Shown in pieces: positions 16,506-25,358 of a DNA stretch of 64,000 nucleotides. Each line of letters begins with the position of its first letter. Within the stretch, counting starts at the first letter, position 1. The notes beneath the pieces are model-generated. The model saw only the letters and a list, made by a program, of their open reading frames with translations, did not search any database and was not told where the DNA came from. The translations under genes and the position numbers were made by a program. This DNA is from Nostoc sp. TCL26-01 (GTDB taxonomy: Bacteria > Cyanobacteriota > Cyanobacteriia > Cyanobacteriales > Nostocaceae): NCBI RefSeq assembly GCF_013393945.1, contig NZ_CP040297.1:4744001-4808000 (forward strand), given 5' to 3'.

Positions 16506-17202
16506 AAGATTGATGAAAACCAGAAATTTTTTCTTTCGGGAGATAACGAGTAAACCAATCACTAGCTAGTTCTGCAACTGCTTCTAACTTACCTGCTTCT
16601 GCAAATAAATGAGTGGCTTGGGGAATAATCTTCAGTTGCTTTTGTGTATTTAACTGTGCTGTGGCAAACTTATTCATCAAGATGAGTGGTGTGTCATAAC
16701 CGCCAACAATCATCAAGGTCGGGGCTTGGACATGAGATAAAGCTGAACCAGCCAAATCAACACGTCCACCACGAGATACGACAGCCTGAACAGCTTTTGC
16801 CAGTGTTGCTGCGGCTACAAGCGCTGCACCAGCGCCCGTATTAGCGCCAAAGTAACCTACTGCTAGGTTGTGGGTATGTGGGTATTGGGCTAACCAAGCT
16901 GTACAACCAGCCAAACGCGATGCTAATAACTCAATATCAAAGTGTAAATGTTTTGTACGCGCGTCAATGGCTTCTTCTTCCAACGTCAGCAAGTCAATAA
17001 TGAGAGTGGCAAATCCTACCTTGCGTAAGAACTTAGCCAAGTAAATATTACAGGGATGATAGCAACTGTTACCACCACCATTCACCAACACAACTATACC
17101 TGTAGCACCCTCTGGGATGACTAAACTACCTTGTAACTCTACTTGATCTACTTTGACCGACACTAAATCATCATAAATATGTCGTGTAAACATAGTCTCC
17201 AT
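16486..17202 (-). CDS. Alpha/beta-hydrolase (dienelactone-hydrolase-like) with Asn at the nucleophile position
   Basis: 238 residues; GGAGGTGTAGTTAATG gives a strong ribosome site for the ATG at 17202. The fold markers are clear: GIVVLVNGGGNS near the N-terminus, the nucleophile elbow, an acid in VGGYDTP and a His in ATHLFAEAG. The elbow reads GYFGANTGAGA; relatives have Ser where this protein has Asn (codon AAT in the plus-strand complement near 16845). Asp and His of the triad remain. The last residues (LLVISH) and the stop are encoded by the STRR. The protein may be a non-hydrolytic relative or use a different chemistry. Confidence 0.85.
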   Translation of the reverse strand: METMFTRHIYDDLVSVKVDQVELQGSLVIPEGATGIVVLVNGGGNSCYHPCNIYLAKFLRKVGFATLIIDLLTLEEEAIDARTKHLHFDIELLASRLAGCTAWLAQYPHTHNLAVGYFGANTGAGAALVAAATLAKAVQAVVSRGGRVDLAGSALSHVQAPTLMIVGGYDTPLILMNKFATAQLNTQKQLKIIPQATHLFAEAGKLEAVAELASDWFTRYLPKEKISGFHQSLLVISH

Positions 17203-17597
17203 TAACTACACCTCCGTGTATGAGTTAATAGCGATCGCTCTTTTCCATATAGACAAAAATTCACATACTTATCAACAGTTGGTTTAAACATCTGCAACCA
17301 ATGTACGACATTTTTATTCATTACACACAAATCATCAGAAATAAACCTCGTTGCTGAGAGCTTATATCATCAATCTTGTGTCTTATTAGACATACTTTAC
17401 GTACTCAGCCAACATCTTAAGCTGTATTCAGCACCTTGAAGACTTCATAGGCTACAGCCAAACTACTACAAAGTTTCCCTAAAACTATAACACCTAAATA
17501 ATTAGTGTTTTCATCTATAATTCTCCATATCCAATGAGTGTATGGGTTTAGGGTAATTTTTGTTAAAATAGCGGGGCTTTGGCTTGTGAGTTAAAAA
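17203..17597. other. Intergenic region, no gene seen
   Basis: AT-rich; one HIP1 octamer near 17231. I find no coding frame or clear hairpin here. Confidence 0.5.
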
Positions 17598-17873
17598 TTA
17601 TGGCTTAGAGCAATAAAGCTGCATTCCTGTGTTACTTTTAATCATTAAGCAATCACCATTATTAATATCAGTCAAATTATTTCCTTGATTGTTGTTTTTC
17701 ACAACCAGCGAGATTTGCCATAATAATGCTACGCTAATAGCGACAGATAGCATATACAAAATGGGCATATATTGATTTTTGACAACATTTGTCTTAGTCG
17801 ATTTTTGTAGCTCTTGAGTATGACAAACTAATTTAGCTGGCCAGAAATGCTCATCAAAATTATAGTAACTTAT
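17598..17873 (-). pseudogene. Small membrane-protein ORF with a lost or ATA start codon
   Basis: The minus strand has an open frame from 17873 to the TAA at 17598 (91 codons). It looks coding: a soluble stretch (YYNFDEHFWPAKLVCHTQEL), then a membrane helix (MPILYMLSVAISVALLWQIS) and a short tail with two Cys ending YCSKP. There is no ATG, GTG or TTG at the natural start; instead ATA (17871-17873) sits 10 nt after AGGAG. An ATG to ATA change would explain this. The first in-frame ATG is at 17768 and would give only 56 residues that begin in the membrane helix. It is therefore either a recently inactivated gene or a gene with a rare start. I do not recognise the family. Confidence 0.45.
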
Positions 17874-18245
17874 TGATTATCTACTCCTAACAAAAGATTT
17901 TTTTTATAAAAACAAGTAAAGGTTTTAAAACACCTCTGCAACTGAATACTGACAAAAACTACATCCCTATACTTGTGGGAAGTTTTGATTTTTAGCCATA
18001 AAATTATCACACAAAACGGCAATTTTTCTAATATGAAATAGCTACTTAATGTTATTCATTAAGTAGCAATAGCTTTTAGCTCAATTTGTTGCTTTCTCAA
18101 ATAATTAAAGCTTTTTTTTCATCAAAATAGTTCTAACGAAAGTCATAAATAAATCCATGACTTTAGTCACGATTGAAGATATATTCAGTAAGGCATAGTA
18201 AAGTTTAATTTGTGAAGTCAGTGTAGTTAAGTGTAGTGTAGCTTA

Positions 18246-18391
18246 AGAGGTTGTTTGAAAAGTCTAATATGTTGCTCTTATGGGCGATTAGAAATCGCGT
18301 CTACACAGACAAAACCCACCTCCGTGGGTTGGAAATCCTTGATTTTGTATTAGTCTAATTATATTCGCCCCATACTTTTCAAACATCCTCT
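18246..18391. mobile_element. MITE-like element, family A copy 1
   Basis: Terminal inverted repeats AGAGGTTGTTTGAAAAGT and ACTTTTCAAACATCCTCT (17 of 18 match) enclose 110 bp that includes hairpins GCGATTAGAAATCGCG and AACCCACCTCCGTGGGTT. It has no ORF. The flanks read TTA/TAA. Copy 2, with the same ends but different inside, is at 24275-24543. Confidence 0.75.
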
Positions 18392-18519
18392 AAACTCAAA
18401 ATCTCATCTATGGTTGGGTTGTACATTACCTTCTAACTTGCACATTTTGGAAGCCTTATATGGCAAAACTTTTAGCCCTCCTTTGAAAAATGTGCTAGTT
18501 TCATTTGTTGCTAGTGGCG

Positions 18520-18735
18520 TAGTCCGCTAGTGGGAGGCTCATATCTTGCAGCAGGCGACTAGAAGTCGCGGCTACACAGACGAAACCCTCCTACGCGGGT
18601 TAAAAGCTTGATTTTACGTTAGTCCGCGCAGGCGGACTTGGTTTGTATAGCCAAGCCACTGCGTTGGGGAGATACTGCGTTGTGGGGGTTTCCCCCATTG
18701 AAGCAAGTGGCGTGCGATTTCTAATCGCTAGGGCT
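18520..18735. repeat. Block of small palindromic repeats
   Basis: Includes GCGACTAGAAGTCGCG, an AGTCCGCGCAGGCGGACT hairpin and GTGGGGGTTTCCCCCAT, all of which recur with variation elsewhere in the window. Confidence 0.6.
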
Positions 18736-18767
18736 AGGTGCAAGATGTGATACCATTTCACGTTAAT

Positions 18768-18834
18768 CATGATACACATAAATTATGTAGAGACGTTGCA
18801 ATGCAACGTCTCTACTGTTCACATTTAAAGGAAA
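18768..18834. repeat. 67-bp palindromic repeat, second copy
   Basis: Identical to 10457-10523, including the 29-bp GTAGAGACGTTGC palindrome (18787-18815). Confidence 0.85.
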
Positions 18835-18969
18835 TTGGTATGAGTTACTCACTCAATCTAAATTCAATACTCAAAAAAGGAGGATTTTTAGTTCTACTGG
18901 AAAAATTCTTACGCAAATGGCACTTTTCCAGTAAAAATTCAGTCGAGAGATAGCTGATGAATCTGATGG

Positions 18970-19845
18970 ATGATTATGATGGCTGTTCAAAATCAAATCC
19001 GCAGTTTGTTAAGCACATCCAAGGGTGTCCAACATCCCAGTCAGAGAATACTTTGGAGTCGATGGGTTAACTTAGGTTTAGCTTTAGGGCTACAGTTTTG
19101 TCTACCCATGAGTTGCGTTACCGCCGCGACTAAAATCAAAGTCATGTCTCTAGGTGACTCTCTTTGTGCCAATAACATTACAGTTCTGCGTCAAACCGTA
19201 GCTGCAACTAAGTTTGGCTCTACTATAGATTGGGTAGGCACTAAAAAAGATAGCAAGCATTCAGACCGAGATAACGAATGTCATGGTGGATGGAGTGCGG
19301 CGCAAGTATGGCAAAAATCCGGTGCAAATATTCGTCTACCTGGGTGGGAGAAGCAACCAGGAAGTGTTCGTGACTGGGTGCAAAAGACTAAACCAGATGT
19401 GGTGCTAGTTATGCTTGGGACTAATGATTTTTTTGGAGATAAAGTCCGGGGTGATAAAACTTCCGGCTTACTGAAAGAATCTCTACCAGGAATTATTGAT
19501 AGTATCTTGTCAATACGTCCCCAAGCTGCTGTTGTAGTGGCTTCTATTCCCCCATTCAAATGGGATATTCAGAAGGGAGTTGATCAGAATAAAACTAAAA
19601 CTACAGCCAATGAATTTTTAAAGCAGTATATCAGTCAATTATCTGCCCAGAAAAAACGCATTTTCTTTGTGGATATGCACACTGCAATCATTAATCAGTC
19701 CAATCAGGAAAATATTTTTAGTCCTGATGGTGTTCACTTGAATAATCAAGGTAATAAGTTGATAGCCGAGGAGTGGAGTTGTGCCTTGAAAACAGTATTA
19801 CAAGGTGGGTCAAAGCCTATTATCCCAGCAAATTGTAGCAGATAA
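18970..19845 (+). CDS. Exported SGNH/GDSL-family hydrolase
   Basis: 291 residues. The N-terminus has a hydrophobic segment (about 32-53, WVNLGLALGLQFCLPMSC) that is probably a signal peptide or anchor. Then come the SGNH blocks: nucleophile Ser in VMSLGDSLC, the Asn block in VMLGTNDFFG, and the Asp/His pair in SPDGVHLNNQG. These enzymes hydrolyse esters of lipids, sugars or cell-wall polymers; the substrate is unknown. The ATG at 18970 is taken; another in-frame ATG two codons later is possible. It is monocistronic, with a hairpin terminator straight after. Confidence 0.88.
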   Translation: MIMMAVQNQIRSLLSTSKGVQHPSQRILWSRWVNLGLALGLQFCLPMSCVTAATKIKVMSLGDSLCANNITVLRQTVAATKFGSTIDWVGTKKDSKHSDRDNECHGGWSAAQVWQKSGANIRLPGWEKQPGSVRDWVQKTKPDVVLVMLGTNDFFGDKVRGDKTSGLLKESLPGIIDSILSIRPQAAVVVASIPPFKWDIQKGVDQNKTKTTANEFLKQYISQLSAQKKRIFFVDMHTAIINQSNQENIFSPDGVHLNNQGNKLIAEEWSCALKTVLQGGSKPIIPANCSR

Positions 19846-19850
19846 TTTAC

Positions 19851-19882
19851 CAAAAAAAAGGACGCGCAGCGCCCTTTTTTTA
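19851..19882. terminator. Bidirectional hairpin terminator
   Basis: A-tract, GGaCGC-GCA-GCGcCC stem and T-tract. It lies between two convergent genes and works on paper in both directions, ending the SGNH hydrolase and rpe transcripts. Confidence 0.75.
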
Positions 19883-19955
19883 TCTATAAATTGGTTATTA
19901 AAGTGGAGTTCAGAAGTCATCTGAATTCTGACTCCTGACTCCTGAATTCTTATTG

Positions 19956-20663
19956 TTAAACCTTTGCTAATTCTGGTGTAGGACGTTTGCTGTTGCGAAT
20001 ATTGGTAATAGCTTCTGCATAATCCTTGGCGTTGAATACAGCTGAACCAGCAACGACTGCATTCGCACCCGCTTCTAGAACTTGCCAAGTATTGTTAGCC
20101 TTGAGTCCACCATCTACTTCAATCCAAGGGTCAAGACCCCGTTCATCACACATTTGACGCAGTTTGCGGATTTTTGGCAATACTTCAGGGATGAAACTTT
20201 GACCACCAAAACCAGGGTTAACGCTCATGATTAGTACTAGGTCAGCTAATTCTAGTACATATTCAATCAATTCTAGAGGCGTACCAGGGTTAAGTACTAC
20301 TCCTGCTTTCTTCCCAAGTTCTTTGATTTGTCCCAAGGTGCGGTGGAGGTGTGGAGAAGCATTATGTTCAGCATGAACAGAAATAATATCAGCACCAGCT
20401 TTAGCAAAGCCTTCCACATATTTTTCTGGTTCCACAATCATCAAGTGGACATCCAGAGGTTTAGCTGTAACTGGACGAATTGCCTCCACTATCAGAGGAC
20501 CTATTGTAATATTGGGTACAAAACGACCGTCCATTACATCAACATGAATCCAATCGGCTCCAGCTGCGTCTACGGCACGGATTTCGTCACCGAGACGGCT
20601 AAAGTCGGCTGATAGGATAGATGGAGCAATTACTATGGGTTTCTCAGATCGATTTTGGGTCAT
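19956..20663 (-). CDS. rpe: Ribulose-phosphate 3-epimerase
   Basis: 235 residues, the usual family length. It is a TIM-barrel metalloenzyme that interconverts ribulose-5-phosphate and xylulose-5-phosphate in the Calvin cycle and the pentose phosphate pathway. Key segments are all present: APSILSADFSRLGDE, WIHVDVMDGRFVPN (catalytic Asp and metal His), VHAEHN, LIMSVNPGFGGQSFIP and WIEVDGGLKANN (second catalytic Asp). Start MTQNRSEKPIVIAPS. It stands alone on the minus strand. Confidence 0.97.
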   Translation of the reverse strand: MTQNRSEKPIVIAPSILSADFSRLGDEIRAVDAAGADWIHVDVMDGRFVPNITIGPLIVEAIRPVTAKPLDVHLMIVEPEKYVEGFAKAGADIISVHAEHNASPHLHRTLGQIKELGKKAGVVLNPGTPLELIEYVLELADLVLIMSVNPGFGGQSFIPEVLPKIRKLRQMCDERGLDPWIEVDGGLKANNTWQVLEAGANAVVAGSAVFNAKDYAEAITNIRNSKRPTPELAKV

Positions 20664-20759
20664 GGCTAGTGGGTTTTATGCGTCCTCGTCTGTAAGTATT
20701 GTAACAAAACACTGTAACAAAATATTGAGAATTTAGAAAATTTAGCAGTGGGGGAGTGA

Positions 20760-20942
20760 TGAGTGCTGAGTTATGAGTGAGGGAGTGAGGGAGGGAGGGA
20801 GTGAGGGAGTGAGGGATAAGAAAAAAATCTGTTGACTAATGACCATTGACTAATGACCATTGACTAATGACTAATGACTAATGACTAATGACTAATGACT
20901 AATGACTAATGACTAATGACCATTGACCATTGACTAATTAAC
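20760..20942. repeat. Two STRR arrays upstream of the protease gene
   Basis: A GAGTGAGG/GAGGGAG run (20760-20818) and then about sixteen TGACTAA/TGACCAT heptamers (20830-20942) that end one base before the ATG. The promoter and ribosome site of the next gene must be inside or upstream of this array. Confidence 0.9.
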
Positions 20943-20943
20943 T

Positions 20944-22536
20944 ATGACTAAAAAACTCAGCTGGATAATTTTGGGATTAAGTGCTACTTGCTTGAGTATG
21001 CCTGTGTTGGCTGCTGTACAAACTTCTTTAGGAAGTAGTGGTATTGATGCTTTTAGGTTACATCGATCGCCTTATAATTTACTCGGTCGCAAGATTGCCA
21101 TTGGTCAGGTAGAAATAGGCCGTCCGGGGATGTTTGGTTGGGATAAAGCTGTGTCGAAAAACCGTGCTGTCTCACTGGCGGCGGTTTTTTTACGCAATGG
21201 CCCGGCTAAGTCTAATAATGGTGTTGACCCTCATGCTTATAATGTTGCTGGTGTGATGGTCAGTCAAGACAAGGGTTTACCTGGGGTTGCACCGGCGGCG
21301 AGATTATATTCGTCGGCGGTGGGTTCTACGAAAAATATGGGTCAACCAGAAGAGTGTATTTCAGCTCAACACATTGCCTTACAAAATGGTGGTGATGTGC
21401 GGGCGATTAACTTTAGTTTTGGTGAACCTCTCAACCGTGACCCCAGACCAGATGCAGTTCTAGATGGTAATGCTTTACTAACCCTGTGTGTTGATTGGTC
21501 TAGTCGGGTTCATGATGTGTTGTATGCGATCGCAGGCAATCAGGGTAAAGGGGGTATACCCATCCCTACAGATAATTTTAACGGAGTTAACGTCGCTTTT
21601 TCGTCTCGCAAAGGAGAGATGTTTAATAAAGTTGACGTTTCCAACTTGGCTGGGACTAATCAAGGTGTGAGTGGGCGCTTGGCTGGTAGGGAATTTAATG
21701 TGGGTGGTCGGCGTGCTGTGAGTATTGTTGCGCCTGGGAGTAATATTACTTTGCTCAACCCCGATGGCAAATTGAATAAAGTGACGGGGACTAGTTTTGC
21801 TGCACCTCATGTGACCGCAACGGTGGCTTTGCTACAAGAATTTGGCGATAGACAATTACGCACCAAAAAACCTAATTGGAGTGTTGATAGTCGTCGTCAT
21901 CAAGTGATGAAAGCCGTTTTACTCAATTCTGCCGAAAAAATTCAAGATAGCGGTAATGGTTTGCGTTTGGGTATGACGCGGACATTAATTGATAAACAAA
22001 ATCTCGATTGGTTAGCTTCTGATGCTTATCAAAACCCAAAAATTCCCCTCGATGCCCAAATGGGAGCAGGTCATTTAAATGCGTTTCGTGCCTATCAACA
22101 ATTTAGCGCAGGTCAATGGCAACCAACAGCCGCAATTCCCGCTATGGGTTGGGATTATCGCCAAGTTGATGTGGGTAAATCTGTTGATTATGGGTTAGCA
22201 AAACCTTTAAAGCAAGGTAGTTTTGTGGCGATTACTTTAAGTTGGGATCGGTTAGTGGAACTCAATGATACTAATAGCAACCAGCAATTTGATGTGGGTG
22301 AAAAATTTAGTGATCGCGGTTTAAATAACCTCGATCTTTACCTAGTAAAATCTGATGCTAATAGTATAGAAACTGCTGCTGTTTGTGCTTCCATTAGTGA
22401 AATTGATAGTGTAGAACATATTTTTTGTCCTGTTCCTGCTAATGGCAATTACAAAATCCGTGTACAGTTTCGTCAACGAGTCAATGAAGCTACCCAACCT
22501 TATGCTCTAGCTTGGTGGACTGTTCCTGTTAATTGA
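20944..22536 (+). CDS. Secreted subtilisin-like (S8) protein with altered Asp site
   Basis: 530 residues with a signal peptide (about 1-24, cut near VLAAV). The subtilase core spans about 45-300: His97 in DPHAYNVAG, oxyanion Asn199 in AIAGNQG, and Ser284 in TGTSFAAPHVTA. The strand that normally carries the catalytic Asp (consensus V-D-T-G) reads IAIGQVEIGRPG, so the acid is missing or replaced by Gln55 or Glu57. The C-terminal part (about 380-530) is beta-rich and resembles a pre-peptidase or adhesion domain. A serpin gene follows on the same strand 375 bp away. The protein may be a weak protease, use Glu, or be a pseudoenzyme. Confidence 0.85.
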   Translation: MTKKLSWIILGLSATCLSMPVLAAVQTSLGSSGIDAFRLHRSPYNLLGRKIAIGQVEIGRPGMFGWDKAVSKNRAVSLAAVFLRNGPAKSNNGVDPHAYNVAGVMVSQDKGLPGVAPAARLYSSAVGSTKNMGQPEECISAQHIALQNGGDVRAINFSFGEPLNRDPRPDAVLDGNALLTLCVDWSSRVHDVLYAIAGNQGKGGIPIPTDNFNGVNVAFSSRKGEMFNKVDVSNLAGTNQGVSGRLAGREFNVGGRRAVSIVAPGSNITLLNPDGKLNKVTGTSFAAPHVTATVALLQEFGDRQLRTKKPNWSVDSRRHQVMKAVLLNSAEKIQDSGNGLRLGMTRTLIDKQNLDWLASDAYQNPKIPLDAQMGAGHLNAFRAYQQFSAGQWQPTAAIPAMGWDYRQVDVGKSVDYGLAKPLKQGSFVAITLSWDRLVELNDTNSNQQFDVGEKFSDRGLNNLDLYLVKSDANSIETAAVCASISEIDSVEHIFCPVPANGNYKIRVQFRQRVNEATQPYALAWWTVPVN

Positions 22537-22911
22537 AAATCACATTATGCACGCATTTAACAATAGCAAGACTGCCACAGATTTTACTCCCCTCTTCTAC
22601 GAGGAGAGGGGTTAGGTGTGAGGTTAAAGCATAGTCCATCGAATTCACGTTTTATTACATGGAGTAGTTTAAAGTACAAATATTCAATCTGAAGATAGAT
22701 TGAAAAAAATCAACGCTGTAAACATTAATCTTTTGTGTCACCTTACTAAAACTTCAGCCACAGTTATATTGTCTTTCTCCTACCACCTACTGTTACCAAA
22801 ACTGTAACCATCGAGTGTTTTAGTTTTGTTAATGCCATAGTAAATAATTAATACAGCATTAACGTCAAGCTTGGTAGACAGCTAAAAAACTTTGGCAAGT
22901 GAGGTAGTAGC
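22537..22911. other. Intergenic region with a CCCCTC hairpin
   Basis: A hairpin CCCCTC...GAGGGG (22589-22611) without a T-tract lies after the protease gene; this phrase is a common dispersed repeat. The rest is AT-rich and probably holds the serpin promoter. No gene seen. Confidence 0.5.
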
Positions 22912-24240
22912 ATGATTCAGCAGAAGTTCAGTGGGGTGAGAGAAAGTTTCTTACAAAGACGTTATGCTGTTAGCCTGGGAAGACGTTACGTTTTAGCAGC
23001 AGCTAGCGTTGTTTTACTTGGTGTAATCGGATGCTCTCAAGTTAATGGTAATTCTAGTGCGATCGCCCAGCCTAGTCTATCTCAAACAGACTCACCATTG
23101 CAAAAAAAAACAGTGATGCCGGATACTAAATTCGTTGATGCTAACAATAGATTTGGCTTCAAGCTGTTTTCCGAAATTGGGCTACAAAACACTCCACCAA
23201 CCAAAAACATTTTTGTTTCACCTATGAGTATTGGTACAGCACTAGCCATAGCTTACAATGGCGCTAGTGGCTCTACCCAACAAGCAATGGCTAAAACCCT
23301 TGAGTTTCAGGGTATCAGTCTACCAGAAATCAACTCAAATTACGCTGCATTAAATAAGTTGCTCTCAAACCCAGATGCTAATGTCCAACTGAATATTGCT
23401 AACTCACTGTGGGTAAATCAAGATATTAGCTTGCGTCCTGATTTTATCCAAATAACCCGTGATTTCTATCAAGCCAAAGTGGCAAACATAGATTTTCAAA
23501 ATGTCACATCTGTCAATACCATCAACGATTGGGTAAAAGACAATACTGGCGGTAAAATCAACAAGATTGTCAAACAAATTGCCCCCAACGAGGTGCTATT
23601 TTTAATTAATGCCATATATTTTAAAGGTAAATGGAGTCAAGAATTTGCTAAATCCCAAACAACTACACAGCCATTTTATTCGGTATCTGGGCAACAAAAA
23701 CAACACCCAATGATGTCCCAAACGGGTGATTATAGATATTATGAAAATGACCAATTTCAGGCTGTGAGTTTGCCATATGGTCAAGATGGTAGAGTTAGCT
23801 TATATGTATTTCTGCCCAAACAAAAATCTAACCTCCAAGTCTTTCAGCAAAACTTAAATGCCGAGAATTGGGAAAAGTGGATGTCTCAATTTAATAAGCG
23901 TAAAGGCTCCATCAAATTACCCCGATTTCAGACAGATTACGAAATTACACTCAACGATGCGCTGAAAACATTAGGTATGGCGGAGGCTTTTACTAACAAA
24001 GCCGATTTTTCTGGTATAGGGAAAAATATTGCCATTAGTGAAGTTAAGCATAAAGCATTTGTAGAAGTAAACGAAGAAGGCACAGAAGCCAGTGCAGCTA
24101 CCTCTGTAGGCTTTAGAGCTACATTCGCAAGACAGCCACAAACACCATTTAAAATGATTGTTGACCGCCCATTTTTCTGTGCAATTCGTGACAATCAAAC
24201 TAAAAGTATTTTGTTCATGGGTGCAATTGTAGAGCCATGA
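22912..24240 (+). CDS. Serpin (serine protease inhibitor), lipoprotein
   Basis: 442 residues. A twin-basic N-terminus leads to a hydrophobic helix and a lipobox (LLGVIGC, Cys41), so the protein should be lipid-anchored. The serpin fold fills about 75-442: NIFVSPMSIGTALAIAYNGA, LFLINAIYFKGKW and the C-terminal DRPFFCAIRDNQTKSILFMG. The hinge of the reactive loop, EEGTEASAATSV, has small residues at P12-P9, which is the pattern of inhibitory serpins. Counting from the hinge puts P1 near the Thr-Phe pair in FRATFARQ, but loop length makes this uncertain. The subtilase-like gene just upstream is an obvious candidate partner. Confidence 0.94.
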   Translation: MIQQKFSGVRESFLQRRYAVSLGRRYVLAAASVVLLGVIGCSQVNGNSSAIAQPSLSQTDSPLQKKTVMPDTKFVDANNRFGFKLFSEIGLQNTPPTKNIFVSPMSIGTALAIAYNGASGSTQQAMAKTLEFQGISLPEINSNYAALNKLLSNPDANVQLNIANSLWVNQDISLRPDFIQITRDFYQAKVANIDFQNVTSVNTINDWVKDNTGGKINKIVKQIAPNEVLFLINAIYFKGKWSQEFAKSQTTTQPFYSVSGQQKQHPMMSQTGDYRYYENDQFQAVSLPYGQDGRVSLYVFLPKQKSNLQVFQQNLNAENWEKWMSQFNKRKGSIKLPRFQTDYEITLNDALKTLGMAEAFTNKADFSGIGKNIAISEVKHKAFVEVNEEGTEASAATSVGFRATFARQPQTPFKMIVDRPFFCAIRDNQTKSILFMGAIVEP

Positions 24241-24274
24241 TTAGTTAGTTATTGGTTATTAGTCATTAGTCATT

Positions 24275-24543
24275 AGAGGATGTTTGAAAAGTATCATGCG
24301 TAACACCAAAATCTCAAAAACCTAACCCCTAACCCCTTCTCTACTAAGGAAGGGGAACAGGAAAATCAGGGTTTCAAAGCCTATTGACCTTTCGGGGAGC
24401 CAGTGCGTTGCGTATTTTTCCCCCGTTGTAGCAACTGGCGTGAGAGGTACTCTACGAGAAGCGCTGAGTGCAAAGCACACGCTAGCGAACGCTCTATGGA
24501 GAGGGGTTTATAGTATACTTTTTGACTTTTCAAACAACCTCTA
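24275..24543. mobile_element. MITE-like element, family A copy 2
   Basis: Ends AGAGGATGTTTGAAAAGT and ACTTTTCAAACAACCTCT match copy 1 at 18246-18391. The 269-bp body contains a CTAACCCCTAACCCC phrase, a TTTCCCCCGTTG hairpin remnant and a CGCTAGCGAACGC motif, unrelated to the inside of copy 1. Flanks again read TTA/TAA. No ORF. Confidence 0.75.
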
Positions 24544-24569
24544 AGAGAAGTAGTATGTATTTTCAGAAC

Positions 24570-24627
24570 TTAGACTGTTGACTATTGACCATTGACTATT
24601 GACTATTGACCAATGACTAATGACTTT
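24570..24627. repeat. STRR run overlapping a gene 3' end
   Basis: TTGACTA/TGACCAT units continue into the stop codon of the minus-strand gene ending at 24617. Confidence 0.85.
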
Positions 24628-24874
24628 TTTCTTGTTCAACTAATGCCTTCTTGGCTTGTTTTAATTGCTTCCACAACAGGTGAATTTGTTTATAAGCTTC
24701 TTCTGGAGAAATCTTGCCATTAGTTTGCAAGCCACAAATATAATTCACTCGTTGAGCAAATTCTTGGAGATTGGCATTAAAGTTCAAATACTCTGGCTTG
24801 AATTCTCCACAATAGGGACTGCGAGGATAGAGAAAATCGCATAACTCTGAAAGAACATCAGACTGCGGGTTCAT
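24617..24874 (-). CDS. Small conserved-looking hypothetical protein, 85 aa (DUF7219-like)
   Basis: A compact helical protein. The N-terminus (SELCDFLYPRSPYCGEF) and the region around QRVNYICGLQTNGKISPEEAY, then a Lys-rich helix (WKQLKQAKKALVEQE), look like a small cyanobacterial family annotated as DUF7219; I recall this rather than having checked it. The last codons (SH and stop) come from the STRR. No operon partner. Confidence 0.65.
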   Translation of the reverse strand: MNPQSDVLSELCDFLYPRSPYCGEFKPEYLNFNANLQEFAQRVNYICGLQTNGKISPEEAYKQIHLLWKQLKQAKKALVEQEKSH

Positions 24875-25358
24875 AAAATTTTACATCTTGAATAGTGAAA
24901 ACTTAAGCTGGGAGATCAAATCTCAGTAAAAAATGGAGTTGGGGAATAAATTTCTTCATTTGTGCGTGTGTCTTTGTCTGGGTTTAGCTAAATTGTATTT
25001 AAAAATATAGCGATCGCTCAGTAGATGAGGAAATAACCTAATTATAAAATATTAAAACTAAAATAATTTCTAGCCTATTCCCTATTCCCTGCTATGGGTA
25101 ATTATTGAGTAAGGTAGCAGATGGTTGAATATCTTTCAACCATCTACCACTAGCAGAGGTTAGGAGACAACTTATATATTTGTAGTTTTTATATTCATCT
25201 ATTAATAATTTATAAAGTTCTAACCATTGATAGTTGACTTTTGACAAAATATCAGGGGTTAAGAAAATTAGCAGATGAGTAAAGTTATCCCATCTGCTTA
25301 CAAGAACATATGGAGGTATAAGGTTGATGAATTAATGATTAGGCTGAGTAAAGAGAGA
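24875..25358. other. Intergenic region, no gene seen
   Basis: AT-rich, one HIP1 octamer near 25012. A GGAGGT at 25311 is followed by ATGAATTAA, which closes at once. Nothing else found. Confidence 0.5.

Larger units (their letters stand above)
17874..18969. other. Repeat-rich intergenic region
   Basis: About 1.1 kb without a convincing gene. It contains a terminal-inverted-repeat element (18246-18391), a second block (about 18520-18735) sharing the GCGACTAGAAGTCGCG hairpin and the CTACACAGACRAAACCC phrase with that element, a GGGGGTTTCCCCC hairpin near 18690, and the 67-bp palindromic repeat (18768-18834). Confidence 0.7.

Noticed and set aside
18738..18953. 71-codon plus-strand frame before the SGNH hydrolase
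   Set aside because: Its first half is the 67-bp palindromic repeat found elsewhere. The second half (from ATG 18840) is short and has no family character.
20830..20942. Heptamer array as a possible origin or iteron cluster
   Set aside because: The same STRR units are scattered through the whole window and in other Nostocales; no dnaA or rep gene is near.
22589..22611. CCCCTC...GAGGGG hairpin as a terminator for the protease gene
   Set aside because: No T-tract follows, and the phrase is a common dispersed repeat (also near 43275).
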